From: CAWGMT01 sp963823675
Lineage (GTDB): Bacteria; Planctomycetota; Planctomycetia; Isosphaerales; Isosphaeraceae
Length of the DNA: 64,000 nt
Reading direction: 5' to 3'
NCBI GenBank assembly: GCA_963823675.1
Contig: CAWGMT010000025.1
Location: 1-64,000 of the forward strand
The notes below the pieces were generated by a model. The model was not told the DNA's origin. It saw only the letters and a program-made list of their open reading frames with translations, and made no database searches. Made by a program: the position numbers and the translations under genes. Position 1 is the first letter of the stretch; each line of letters starts with the position of its first letter. Positions 17,302-26,124 of this stretch are shown one piece after another.

Positions 17302-17520
17302 GCAAGATGGGTTTTTGTATTCATCACGCGGAGCGTGACGACTACTTCAAGATGGATTTTGGTAGTCATCACGCTCCGCGTGATGAACCGTCACGCGGAG
17401 CGTGACGACTACTTCAAGACGGATTTCTGTAGTCATCACGCTCCGCGTGATGAACGGTCACGCGGAGCGTGACGACTACTGCAAGACGGATTTTTGTAGT
17501 CATCACGCGGAGCGCCACGA
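17302..17520. repeat. Palindromic repeat array inside the BMC operon
   Basis: About three tandem units of ~67 bp. Each combines a palindrome TCACGCGGAGCGTGACGAC, a spacer 'TACTTCAAGACGGATTT' and a second palindrome TCATCACGCTCCGCGTGATG. It fills the whole gap between the BMC-P stop (17521) and the aldehyde dehydrogenase start (17288). A degenerate relative is at 48278-48326. Each palindrome would form a GC-rich hairpin in the operon transcript. Confidence 0.85.
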
Positions 17521-17850
17521 CTACCTCAATTTCACAGCCTCCCCATGTGCAGAAAACACAACATGGCCACCGATATCGACCGTATCGACCAGCCCGATCA
17601 CCACCGCGTCGATCGGAAGCTTCTCGGTTTCCGGCGTCAAGCGGGCGCTCGAGCCCTGGCACACCAGCACCAGCTCGCCCAAGCCCGCCCCCAGCGTGTC
17701 GACCACCACGAAGGTCCGCCCGGTCGCGACCAGTCGATCGCGGTTCTTGTCGTCGACCCGGTAAGGCTCGACGGCCAGGAGCTTCTGACCGGTCATCGAT
17801 GCGACCTTCTGAGTCGCCACCACGCTGCCGGTGACCTTGCCCAGGAACAT
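17521..17850 (-). CDS. BMC-P (EutN/CcmL) shell vertex protein
   Basis: A 109-residue EutN/CcmL protein: 'MFLGKVTGSVVATQKVASMTGQKLLAVEP', 'VVVDTLGAGLGELVLVCQGSSAR', 'IDAVVIGLVDTVDI'. It starts ~35 bases after the corrected acetate kinase stop. It is the first of the three BMC-P genes in transcription order and the closest to classical EutN. Confidence 0.9.
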   Translation of the reverse strand: MFLGKVTGSVVATQKVASMTGQKLLAVEPYRVDDKNRDRLVATGRTFVVVDTLGAGLGELVLVCQGSSARLTPETEKLPIDAVVIGLVDTVDIGGHVVFSAHGEAVKLR

Positions 17851-17884
17851 CGCGACACCATCCCTTTCAAGAAACTTGGTCGGT

Positions 17885-19079
17885 TCACCGCTTTTCGAGC
17901 AGCGCTTTGGCCTGGCGCACGACCACGATCTCCTCGTTGGTCGGCACGGTCCAGACCTGCACGCGGGAGCGCTCGGTCGAACACCACGCGCTCGGCGGCG
18001 CCCGACGCATTCAATGCCGGGTCGAGCTCGATGCCGAACCAGTCGAGCTCGCGACAGGTCCCCGCGCGGATTCGCGACGAGTTTTCGCCGATCCCGCCGG
18101 TGAAGACGATCGCGTCGGCCCCGTTGAGCTCGAGCAGGTAAGCACCCAGATAATGGCGAATCGCGGCGATGAAGAAGTCGAGCGCAAGCCGGGCCTGCGG
18201 GTTGCCGGCGGCCGCGGCCGCCTCGATGTCGCGGAGATCACCACCGACGCCACTCAAGCCTTCCAGCCCGGACTTATTGGCCAGAACGCTCAGGATTTCA
18301 TTCAGGCTCTTGCCGGTCTCGCGCAGGAGCACGGGCAAGGCGAAGACGTCGAAATCGCCCACCCGGTTGTTGTGGGGCAGGCCGGATTGGGGGCTCATTC
18401 CCAGGCTGCAAGCGACCGAGCGGCCACTCTTGATCGCGCAGAGTGACGAGCTGCCCCCGAGGTGGCACGAGATCAGCTTGAGGTCGCTGCGTCCCAGTAA
18501 TTCGGCCATGCGGCCGGCGATATAGCGATGGCTGGCACCGTGGAACCCATGGCGGCGGATGCCGAGCTTCGTAGCCCATTCTTCGGGAACGGCGTAGCGC
18601 TGATTGGCCTCCGGGATCGTGCGATGGAAGCCCGTCTCGAACGCGGCGACCAGCGGAAGCCGGGGGAACCGCTCGCGCAGGTTGCGCATCGCCCGGACAT
18701 AAGGATTGTTGTGGGCAGGCGCCACGTCGGCGTAAGCATCCATGGCCGCGAGCACCGCGTCGTCAACCACATGCACACCGGTGAGGTTCCGGGCGTGCAC
18801 CGCCTTGAAGCCGATCGCCGAGACTTCGCCAGCGTCCTTGAGGACGCCGATCTGGGGGTCGGTCAACCCCTCGAGGCACAGGCGAACGGCTTCTCCGTGG
18901 TCGGCGACGGCCGAGACCAGCTCGCGCTCGCCGCGCGACGATTTGATGACGACCCGGGCATTGGGCGAGCCGATGCGCTCGATGGCGCCGCGCGCCAGCA
19001 CGGGCTCGGCCGGATCGCTCAGATCGAACAGGCGGTACTTGAAGCTGGTGCTGCCCAGATTGGCGACGAGAATCTTCAC
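17885..19079 (-). CDS. ackA: Acetate kinase-family enzyme of the BMC operon, one frameshift
   Basis: A protein of about 397 residues. Acetate/propionate kinase motifs: NLGSTSFKYRLFD at the N-terminus, 'FETGFH', 'GFHGASHRY', 'CHLGGSSS', and the ATP-site 'VFTGGIGENSSRIR'. Near 17980 an extra T (GTGTTCGACC) shifts the frame. Removing it gives the expected ending 'VQVWTVPTNEEIVVVRQAKALLEKR' in two parts, stopping at 17885. It overlaps the upstream BMC-H gene by four bases. It should convert the PduL product (acetyl-, propionyl- or lactyl-phosphate) to acid with ATP synthesis. Confidence 0.88.
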
Positions 19080-19363
19080 CGCCCGCTCCCTCCGGCGAAC
19101 GCGCGGACAACGCTCGAGTCGGGCCGCGGAATGACGTGGGCTGCGCGGAGCTCGCCGAGCCGGGAGGCGGCCGTGGCGCCCGCCTCGACGGCGGCACGCA
19201 CGCTGCTGACGTCGCCCCGGACCATCACGCTCACGACGCCGCCATCCAGCTTGATTACCGGGCTAGCCAGCTCGACGCTGGCCGCCTTGAGCATCGCATC
19301 CACCGCACTCACGAGCCCGATCAAGCCGAGCGTCTCGATCAGGCCCAGGGCATTTCCGTTCAT
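19076..19363 (-). CDS. BMC-H shell protein, pore motif KLDGG
   Basis: A 95-residue single-domain BMC protein: 'MNGNALGLIETLGLIGLVSAVDAMLKAA', the pore loop 'KLDGG', 'VMVRGDVSSVRAAVEAGATAA' and 'AAHVIPRPDS'. Hexamers of this type tile shell facets. The aspartate in the pore loop is unusual beside the KIGSG of its paralogue and would change pore charge. I start at the ATG at 19363; the longer frame upstream is a shadow. It overlaps ackA. Confidence 0.9.
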   Translation of the reverse strand: MNGNALGLIETLGLIGLVSAVDAMLKAASVELASPVIKLDGGVVSVMVRGDVSSVRAAVEAGATAASRLGELRAAHVIPRPDSSVVRAFAGGSGR

Positions 19364-19397
19364 GGTAAGAAGGTCTCCTGCTCCTCGCTTGCCTGGC

Positions 19398-19724
19398 TCA
19401 TGAACCCAAGAACGTCCGCAGGACGGCCGCGTCGGGACGCGGGATGACGTGGGCGCTGACCAGCTCACCGATCTTGCCGGCCGCCTCCGCGCCCGCCTCG
19501 ACGGCGGCCCGGACGCTGCCGACGTCTCCCTCGACCAGCGTCGTGACGAAGCCGCCGCCGACCTGGACGCGGCCCGCCAGATGGACATTGGCCGCCTTGA
19601 GCATGGCGTCGGTCGCCTCGATGACGCCCACGAGGCCCTTCGTCTCGATCAAGCCGAGGGCTTCGCGCCCGTTCCCGTTGCCAATACTGCTGATTCGCGA
19701 TTTGGTGCGCTCGAGTGTCGCCAT
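19398..19724 (-). CDS. BMC-H shell protein, pore motif QVGGG
   Basis: A 108-residue BMC-H with a ~20-residue N-terminal extension (MATLERTKSRISSIGNGNG) before the conserved 'EALGLIETKGLVGVIEATDAMLKAA'. Pore loop 'QVGGG', then 'VEGDVGSVRAAVEAGAEAA' and 'AHVIPRPDA'. It starts four bases after the preceding BMC-H stop. The extension is not seen in the neighbouring paralogues. Confidence 0.9.
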   Translation of the reverse strand: MATLERTKSRISSIGNGNGREALGLIETKGLVGVIEATDAMLKAANVHLAGRVQVGGGFVTTLVEGDVGSVRAAVEAGAEAAGKIGELVSAHVIPRPDAAVLRTFLGS

Positions 19725-19728
19725 GGGT

Positions 19729-20061
19729 TCAGGCTCCGTCGCTCTTGGGGTTCTTGGAAGCAGCGGCCGGGGCGGCCTTGGCAAAAGTCAACACGCCGCT
19801 CAACTCTTCGTGGGGACGGGCAATCACCTGCACGCTCACAACCTCGCCGATCCGGCTGGCCGCCGCCGCCCCAGCGTCGACCGCCGCCTTGACGGCGGCC
19901 ACGTCGCCGGCCACGAAGGCCGTCACCAGGCCGCTGCCGATCTTGTCCCAACCAACCAGCTCGACGTTGGCCGCTTTGACCATCGCGTCGGCCGCTTCCA
20001 CCAGGGCAACAAAACCCTTGGTTTCGATCATTCCGAGTGCTTCGATTGATGCCGAGGCCAT
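19729..20061 (-). CDS. BMC-H shell protein, pore motif KIGSG
   Basis: A 110-residue BMC-H with the canonical 'ALGMIETKGFVALVEAADAMVKAANV', pore loop KIGSG, 'FVAGDVAAVKAAVDAGAAAA' and 'VIARPHEEL'. A 25-residue Ala/Lys/Pro tail follows the domain. It is the first shell gene in the operon and the most canonical, so probably the major facet protein. Confidence 0.92.
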   Translation of the reverse strand: MASASIEALGMIETKGFVALVEAADAMVKAANVELVGWDKIGSGLVTAFVAGDVAAVKAAVDAGAAAASRIGEVVSVQVIARPHEELSGVLTFAKAAPAAASKNPKSDGA

Positions 20062-20158
20062 ACAGCCCCTCCTTCTTCAGTTTTGGTAGAGCTCCGGTCG
20101 CGTCGATTCCAGAAAAACAATCTAAAAAACGGCACAGTCTCCCGCCGCGCGCGTCGAA

Positions 20159-20851
20159 TCAGGCCTTGGTCAGGATCACTCGACTCGCATGGGCCAGGTC
20201 GCAGCAGTTTGCTTCGTCGGTGTCGATGTGCACCTCGAGTTTCCAGTCGGGATGAGTCCGCACCAGCAGTCCCTCCAGCGACGACGGGCACGGGCTCTCG
20301 ACCCGCATGTTCATCCGGTCCAGATGCTTGACGCCGTAATAAGCCGCGTCGCTTGGGCCCATGTGCACGTGCCGAAGGGCGCGAATCACGCCCTGGCCGA
20401 GCATCAAGCTTCCCTTGGGACCGATCAGCACGCAGCCCGGCGTTCCCTCGATGTCGCCCGAAAGCCGCACCGGCACGTCGATCCCCAGACTGATCGCGTC
20501 CGTGAACGCCAGCTCGACCTGGGAAAACTTGCGGCACGGGCCCAGGATCCGCACTGCCGGAATCATTCGCTGCCGCGGCCCGACCACCGCCACCGTCTCG
20601 TTGGCGGCGAAGTCGGTGTCCTGATACAGCCGCCGCATCACGGTGAGCTCGTATCCGGGCCCGAAAAGCACCTCGACGTCGGCCGGGGTCAGGTGGCAAT
20701 GGCGCGCGGAGATATTCACGACGACCCGAGGCGGCGTCTGGCGGCCGTTCTGGTTGCCGCCGCCCGCCGCACCAGTCGCCCAGCGCTTCTGGACGATCGA
20801 GCGGACGATCGATTCGACCTGGGTTCGCGACGGTGTTGCCACACTGGTCAT
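20159..20851 (-). CDS. pduL: PduL-type phosphate acyltransferase
   Basis: A 230-residue protein with an N-terminal amphipathic segment 'QVESIVRSIVQKRW' (candidate encapsulation peptide) and a Gly-rich linker. The two beta-barrel halves of PduL follow: metal-binding 'ISARHCHLT' and 'RALRHVHMGPSDAAYYGV', with 'SSLEGLLVRTHPDWKLEVHIDTDEAN' at the C-terminus. It exchanges CoA for phosphate on the acyl-CoA made by the aldehyde dehydrogenase. It overlaps the regulator gene by four bases (ATGA), so the two are translationally coupled. Confidence 0.92.
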   Translation of the reverse strand: MTSVATPSRTQVESIVRSIVQKRWATGAAGGGNQNGRQTPPRVVVNISARHCHLTPADVEVLFGPGYELTVMRRLYQDTDFAANETVAVVGPRQRMIPAVRILGPCRKFSQVELAFTDAISLGIDVPVRLSGDIEGTPGCVLIGPKGSLMLGQGVIRALRHVHMGPSDAAYYGVKHLDRMNMRVESPCPSSLEGLLVRTHPDWKLEVHIDTDEANCCDLAHASRVILTKA

Positions 20852-21678
20852 GCGCCGGTCCTCGCGTTGTCGACGATTGACGGATCAACGAGTAATCCAT
20901 TGCTGGCGCGGGGCTCGGACACCGCCGCCTCGTGAATCGACACGCCCGCCCCTTCGAGCATGGCTCGATCCTGATCCGAGAGCGCCGAGTCGACCACGAC
21001 CTGATCGACGTCCGCAAGCCCGCAAAGCCGCGCCAGGGCCAGACGCCCAAACTTGGTGTGGTCGGCGACGATCATCACTTCCTGGCCGCACTCCATCATC
21101 TGCCGCTCGGTCTCGACCAGCAGCGAGTTGGAGTTGTAGATGCCCTCGGCCACGATCCCCCCTGCCCCCAGGATCGCCGTCCGTACGCGAATCGATTGCA
21201 TCGAGGCAATCGCCAGCGGCCCGAGAGCGACCCCGGTTCGCGGGTAGATGTAACCGCCGATCAAGATCAGGTCAGTCTGGGGGCTGGAGGCCAGCAACTG
21301 GGCGATCGGCAGGCTGTTGGTGACCACCTGAAGACGGCGGCCGACAAGCGCCCGCGCAACTTCCATGGTCGTCGTGCCGCCGTCGAGCAGCACGGTGTCG
21401 CCGTCATCGAGCAGGCCGGCTGCCGCAAGCCCGATCGCGCGCTTCTCGGCGGCCGCCGTGGCCGTCCGTTCCTCGAAGGCCGGCATCGACCTCACTTCAC
21501 CCGTGTAGATCGCCCCGCCGTGGGTTCGCTTGATGGATCCCGACAGGTCGAGCGACTCGAGATCGCGCCGGATGGTGCTCTCCGACACGCCGATTACCCG
21601 CACGAGCTCGTCCAGAGTTGCGTAACCCTGTCGCGTGATCAATTCCAGCAGGCGGCGGCGACGAGTCTCAGCGAGCAT
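20848..21678 (-). CDS. DeoR/GlpR-family transcriptional regulator of the BMC operon
   Basis: A 276-residue regulator and first gene of the operon. It has an N-terminal winged helix (ETRRRRLLELITRQGYATLDELVRVI, recognition helix SESTIRRDLESL) and a sugar-isomerase-like effector domain with 'LLDGGTTTMEVARAL' (phosphosugar-binding loop) and 'VADHTKFGRLAL'. DeoR proteins repress sugar operons until a phosphorylated sugar binds. A fuculose- or rhamnulose-phosphate effector would fit the pathway. No certain operator is seen; 'TTTCGAGATCATTCG' at 21721-21735 has two TTCG half-sites of the kind DeoR proteins bind. Confidence 0.9.
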   Translation of the reverse strand: MLAETRRRRLLELITRQGYATLDELVRVIGVSESTIRRDLESLDLSGSIKRTHGGAIYTGEVRSMPAFEERTATAAAEKRAIGLAAAGLLDDGDTVLLDGGTTTMEVARALVGRRLQVVTNSLPIAQLLASSPQTDLILIGGYIYPRTGVALGPLAIASMQSIRVRTAILGAGGIVAEGIYNSNSLLVETERQMMECGQEVMIVADHTKFGRLALARLCGLADVDQVVVDSALSDQDRAMLEGAGVSIHEAAVSEPRASNGLLVDPSIVDNARTGA

Positions 21679-21805
21679 CCCCAGCCTCGAACGAGAGTCT
21701 GACCGTTATCCTCCACTATTTTTCGAGATCATTCGCCTTCTGTCAAGAGACTTGAAGGAAAATGGTCGATTATGAAGGATTCTGGTAGATTTCTCGCTCT
21801 TGGTC

Positions 21806-21832
21806 CCTTGTCCGTTGTCCGTTGTCCTTTGT
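21806..21832. repeat. Inverted arm of the heptamer repeat
   Basis: Three to four heptamers of TTGTCC(G/T), the reverse complement of the GGACAAA/C array at 22037-22131. The two arms could pair across ~200 bp. The 21679-22134 gap between the divergent DeoR and mutM genes otherwise shows no coding sequence, only the divergent promoter space. Confidence 0.65.
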
Positions 21833-22036
21833 AGTTTGAAGGAACCAAAGCTCACGGTTGCGCTTTCGCACTCGCGGGGAGGGTGGCCCGCACGAAGGTA
21901 CCAGCCAGATAGTTCAGCCGACTTCCCCCCCTTGTCGGACATGCGGCCCAAATGGCCGGATGGGGGTTCATTTCAACCACTGACCACGCCGACTATGCAG
22001 TTCGAGAAACGGAAGCTCCCCGTTGGTATCTCTAGC

Positions 22037-22131
22037 CAAGGACAACGGACAAAGGACAAAGGACAAAGGACAACGGACAAAGGACAACGGACAAAGGACA
22101 ACGGACAAAGGACAACGGACAAAGGACAAAC
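22037..22131. repeat. GGACAAA/GGACAAC heptamer array abutting mutM
   Basis: About 13 tandem heptamers, mostly alternating GGACAAA and GGACAAC, ending three bases before the mutM ATG. The last units supply AAAGGA at a spacing suitable for a ribosome binding site. It is too short and too regular to be CRISPR. Confidence 0.9.
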
Positions 22132-22134
22132 GAA

Positions 22135-22971
22135 ATGCCTGAGCTGCCGGAAGTCGAGACGATGGTTCGGGGGCTCCGGCCGGCAATGACCGGGCGGAGC
22201 CTGCGTCGCATCGAGGTGCTCGACAGCTCATTACTTCAGGGTTGTTCGGCTCGGCGACTTGAGCGAGTGGGCCGCGGCGCGACGGTGAGCTCGGTGGGTC
22301 GAAGGGGCAAGTGGGTCGTCATGACCTTGGCCGATCACCGTGGGATCATCGTCATCCAGCCTCGGATGACTGGAGGCTTCTGGCTCAAGAAACCCGAGCG
22401 ACCGAGCCACATTCGTCTGGTATTCCACCTGGACCAACCGCGCGCGATGGTCTGGTATTGCGACACGCGCAGGCTAGGCAGGATAACCTGGTATGCGACG
22501 CCGGAAGAAGCGGCTGAAGGGTTCAGCCGGTCTCATGGTCCCGATGCCCTGGAAATCACCCGCCAGGACCTCGGCGAGCGCATCAGCCAAACCTCGCGGG
22601 GCATCAAGCCCACCTTGATGGACCAGAAGGTGCTCGCGGGCATCGGCAATATCTACGCCGACGAGGTGTTGCACGCCGCGCGCATCCATCCCGAGCGGCC
22701 CGCGAGGGCGCTCTCGGCGGTGATGATCGATCGCCTGTACGCGGCGATTCAAGACGTGCTGGCCAGGGCCATTTCGCTGGAGGGCTCGAGTTTTGACGCG
22801 GCCTATCGAACGGTCCTCGGCGAGGAGGGAGGGTTCCTGGCGGAGAATTCGGTCTACGGGCGCGAGAACCTCCCCTGCCCCGCCTGCGGCGAGCCGATCG
22901 TGAAGACGCGGATCGCCGGTCTGATCGGTCGCCCGACGTACTATTGTCCGCGCTGCCAGAAGCCGCGGTGA
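22135..22971 (+). CDS. mutM: Formamidopyrimidine-DNA glycosylase (MutM/Fpg)
   Basis: A 278-residue repair enzyme that removes 8-oxoguanine and nicks the abasic site. After Met the protein begins PELPEVETMVRGL: catalytic Pro2 and Glu3 are present. The catalytic lysine sits in 'GRRGKWVVM', the helix-two-turn-helix contains 'DQKVLAGIGNIYADEVLHAARIHP', and the zinc finger is CPACGEPIVKTRIAGRPTYYCPRC in outline (four cysteines, residues ~245-272). Length and order match the family. It is divergent from the BMC regulator. Confidence 0.95.
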   Translation: MPELPEVETMVRGLRPAMTGRSLRRIEVLDSSLLQGCSARRLERVGRGATVSSVGRRGKWVVMTLADHRGIIVIQPRMTGGFWLKKPERPSHIRLVFHLDQPRAMVWYCDTRRLGRITWYATPEEAAEGFSRSHGPDALEITRQDLGERISQTSRGIKPTLMDQKVLAGIGNIYADEVLHAARIHPERPARALSAVMIDRLYAAIQDVLARAISLEGSSFDAAYRTVLGEEGGFLAENSVYGRENLPCPACGEPIVKTRIAGLIGRPTYYCPRCQKPR

Positions 22972-23200
22972 CTGCCGGCTGGAAGATGAGCCAATTGGGA
23001 TCCAGCGTCTTTCAACAGTCACCCCTGCGGCGACGGACGACGCGCCGGGGAACGCGCGCCGGCGAGCGTCGTCCGCCGCAGGCAGGAAGGCCCGGCCCGC
23101 GGGCGCAGAGCGCGGGCCGGACTAACCAACGGCCAAATTGTCAAAGAGGCAGTTCGGGATCTGGGCCTGGCTCAATTACAGGCGACACCCCGGTCATACG

Positions 23201-23409
23201 AGCCCGAAGCGCAAGCGAGTGGGTGACTTCTTCTTCTGCGTAGAGCAGGTTCAAGTATCTGGCGATGTCGGAGCCCGAAGCGCAAGCGAGTGGGTGACTT
23301 CTTCTTCTGCGTAGAGCAGGTTCAAGTATCTGGCGATGTCGGAGCCCGAAGCGCAAGCGAGTGGGTGACTTGTTCTTCCGGAGGCACGCACTCGCTTGCG
23401 CTTCGGGCT
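23201..23409. repeat. 71-bp tandem repeat with inverted closing unit
   Basis: The phrase AGCCCGAAGCGCAAGCGAGT starts at 23201, 23272 and 23343 (period 71 bp, the first two units nearly identical). Its reverse complement, CACTCGCTTGCGCTTCGGGC, closes the array at 23389-23409. The unit is intergenic, between mutM and the next gene; 22972-23200 and 23410-23463 hold nothing I recognise. Confidence 0.88.
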
Positions 23410-23463
23410 AATATGCGCGAGTGACCGGGGGACGGATTGGCAATCCGTCCTACGGTTTCCCGA

Positions 23464-25103
23464 TCACGGACCGAGGCCGCCAGAGTGTGGCAGCGCCATA
23501 GCACTCGTGAGTATCTCGTCGAGCGAAAAGCTCCCCGCTTTCAGCATGTCTTCGACCATCTTTTCCACCGCCTGCCGCTCCTCTTTGCGTTGTAATCGCC
23601 TCTGCTCCCGCTTCGAGACCGTCGCCGGCAAGCTCCCCGCGCAGGCCCGATCGCTCGAGTCCGACGTCTCTTGACCGGGATCGCCGCTTTGGGATCCCGA
23701 TTCCGGGGCTATTCCCTGTTCCGGCGTGCTGCCTTCCTCTGGCTGGTCCGCCCCGTTGTCAAGTCCCGAAAAAGCGCCGGAATCTGCCGTAACCTGAATC
23801 GAATCTTGTGCTTCCACGATGCTCGTGGTTTCACCAAAATTGGCTTCGCTCGGCGCATTTTCGCCGATTTCGCCCATTCCACTGAGCTCATCCCCGTACT
23901 GCTCCACCCCGTCCGGCTCGATCGCTGCCGTGGGCTCGAGACGATCGCCGAACCCATCTCCCGACCCGAACGACTCATCAACCCGGAGCTCCGAGGGATC
24001 CCACTCGCGGGCCGCGCGTCCTCTGTCTTCTGACCTGACCTGTTCGGTTCCGTAAGGCCCCACGCCACTGTCCCCGCCCGACCCGCCGCTCTTTCTGGCC
24101 TGGTGTTTGCGATAGTTGGCCATTCCCCGGAACAGCGCATTGGTGCATTTGATCAGATAGTTGCGCAGCGACTCGCCTTCGGGGCTGGGATCGAAGCTGA
24201 GCCGGGCGAAGGTTCGCTCGGCCTGGGCGCCGCTGTTCTGCTCGTGCACTTCGAGTTTCGCGTCCAGTCGCTCGATGTTTTGATCGGCCAGGGCCACCAG
24301 CATCTGTTTCCACTCCTCTTTCTCCCTGGTGGCGAACAGATCGGGCCAACGCTCGCGCACGGCTTTCCCGTAGCGGCTGCGCTGCTCATCCTCCATGTCG
24401 CTTTTGAGGTCGTGAAACTCGGACTTGCCGGCTGGCCCCAGGGCATGGCTGGCCACGAAAATCGTGGCGACGCGCCGATCTTGGTTGGCCTCGACCGGCT
24501 GACGGCCCAGCAGGCGAGTAGCCTTGAGCCGATCGTGTGATTGCCAGAATCCCGTCAACTCGAGTTGCCGCGCAACGCCTGCCACTCTTCCCGGAGCCAG
24601 CAGCACCCCGCCGCACTCCTTTCCAGGATTTTCACCAGCGCCGCGGGATCATCAGGATCGACGGCCTCTCCGTTCCAGGATGTGTTCTTCTTGCGGGAAG
24701 AAAACGTGGGGTTCCCATAGAGCGGTGTAGGCCCGGCGGGATCGAAGAATAATTGCTTCCCGACCGCCTCAGCTTCGTTGGCTTCGTCTTCGTCCGCATT
24801 CTCGATCAGCATTGTGCACCGCTCAACGCGAGCGCGTTCGGCTCGATCGAGCTCGAACGAGAGGCATACGTTCCGGTAAACGAGATACTCTTCGACGTCA
24901 TTTTGCGCGTCGCCGATCGCCATCCACTTCCGCAATCGCTCTTCGAAGGCAAACGATTCCTCGCGCAGCATCGCCAGCTTCCGGGAGCGATTTCCATGCT
25001 TGAGTGAGTTCATGGATGATCTCGCGCGTCCCTGCGGAGTCCTGGGGCCGGTCGATTTTTGGCAGTTGGCCAGATTAGCCGCGATTTGAGCGGGAGAAGC
25101 CAT
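23464..25103 (-). CDS. Planctomycete 'SPAQIAANLAN' hypothetical protein, one frameshift
   Basis: The N-terminus 'SPAQIAANLANCQKSTGPRTPQGRARSSMNSLKHG' marks a hypothetical family frequent in planctomycetes, of unknown function and often multicopy near repeats. The frame breaks at about 24568, where one G is missing in GCGCGG. With it restored, 'EEWQALRG' continues to 'QLELTGFWQSHDRLKATRLLGRQP', as in intact members. The C-terminal third is acidic low complexity with 'KREQRRLQRKEERQAVEKMVEDML', a charged helix. No catalytic motif is visible. A decayed piece of a relative lies at 1768-1930. Confidence 0.7.
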
Positions 25104-25595
25104 GAGATGATCTCCGTGTTATTAATCCATCGGCCGAGTGGGCAATGTGCGTCGATTGCAACAACGCGGCGGCTCTATCCCTAAGATATCCACTTCTCGC
25201 AAATAAGTTGCGTAAATGCGACATTCTCCCCGATTCCGCAATCGGCACAATCGGTCAGCCTGGAAAAAGCGGTATGTCTGACGACATCCGAGGATTGTCA
25301 GGACCTACGATCACGGCGAGTTGGTCGCGCGATAGCCGCGCGGCCGCTCTCCCATTCGTAAGATTCGTGCTATTCGTGGTTGCGAATCCGGGTTACCTCG
25401 CAGGCCATCTGGCTACGGCTCCCCCGCGCTGGGTTCCTCGGTGCGATCCGTGGTGTACGTGACCTCGCCGACGATCGCGCCGGGTGCTGCCCTGGGTGGG
25501 CGCCGATGGGCGTCGTGAAGGTAATCGACGTGAGTCGTCCACCAGGCCGGATCGTCGGGGGCCAACGGCAACTGGAAGCCTGACCGTCTGGCAGA

Positions 25596-25976
25596 AATAA
25601 TCACCGCGTGATCTACCTCGGCACCGACCGGGCGCGGGAGATGGTCGCCAGGCTTTGCGCGGACAGACCCGAAGGTCCGATACTGCGGAACTCAGAAGGC
25701 AAGCCCTGGGTCAAGGACGCGATCAACTGCGCCTTCTGCCGGCTGGAGAAGAAGCTGGGCGAGAAATACCACCTCGGGGCGTTCCGGAAGGGCTATTCGA
25801 CCGAGGGGCTAAAGAACGGCGTGGATACAATTACTATGGCGAATCTGTTAGGTCACAGCAATGGAGCGATGCTGAGCCGGATTTACGCCAAGGTGCAGCA
25901 AGATCCGGCTTTCACGGCCGAGTCGGCGAAAAAGGCCAGGGAGGATGAAACCACGAGTGTAATCTTCGTCGATTAA
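25596..25976 (+). pseudogene. Tyrosine recombinase, C-terminal fragment
   Basis: The frame reads 'RVIYLGTDRAREMVARL', 'GPILRNSEGKPWVKDAINCAFCRLEKKLG' and 'ITMANLLGHSNGAMLSRIYAKV', the C-terminal catalytic part of a planctomycete phage-type integrase. It includes the GH..........Y ending with the tyrosine nucleophile. The HxxR box is altered ('AFRKGYSTEGLKNG' instead of YRHTFAT). No N-terminal domain precedes it. The stretch 25104-25595 has no other supported gene. Confidence 0.65.
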
Positions 25977-26124
25977 TGCCACGGTTCCTTCTGGGGTATT
26001 TGGCACGCTTCTCGTCACCGACGAGTGTTAAGAAACCCGTGGTTAAGCCTCTTAGCCTGCCTTTGATTTCTTGCTTGAATTTCTTTACCCCTTAAACGGA
26101 GCCTTTGCGGCTAAATCGAGGAAG

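Noticed and set aside
22037..22131. CRISPR array
   Set aside because: The heptamer units have no unique spacers, and no cas genes are in the window. The 71-bp and 67-bp arrays also lack unique spacers.
25413..25604. Minus-strand 63-aa frame with 'WWTTHVDYLH' as a RAYT/IS200-like transposase piece
   Set aside because: The resemblance is limited to about ten residues, with no HUH motif or flanking support.
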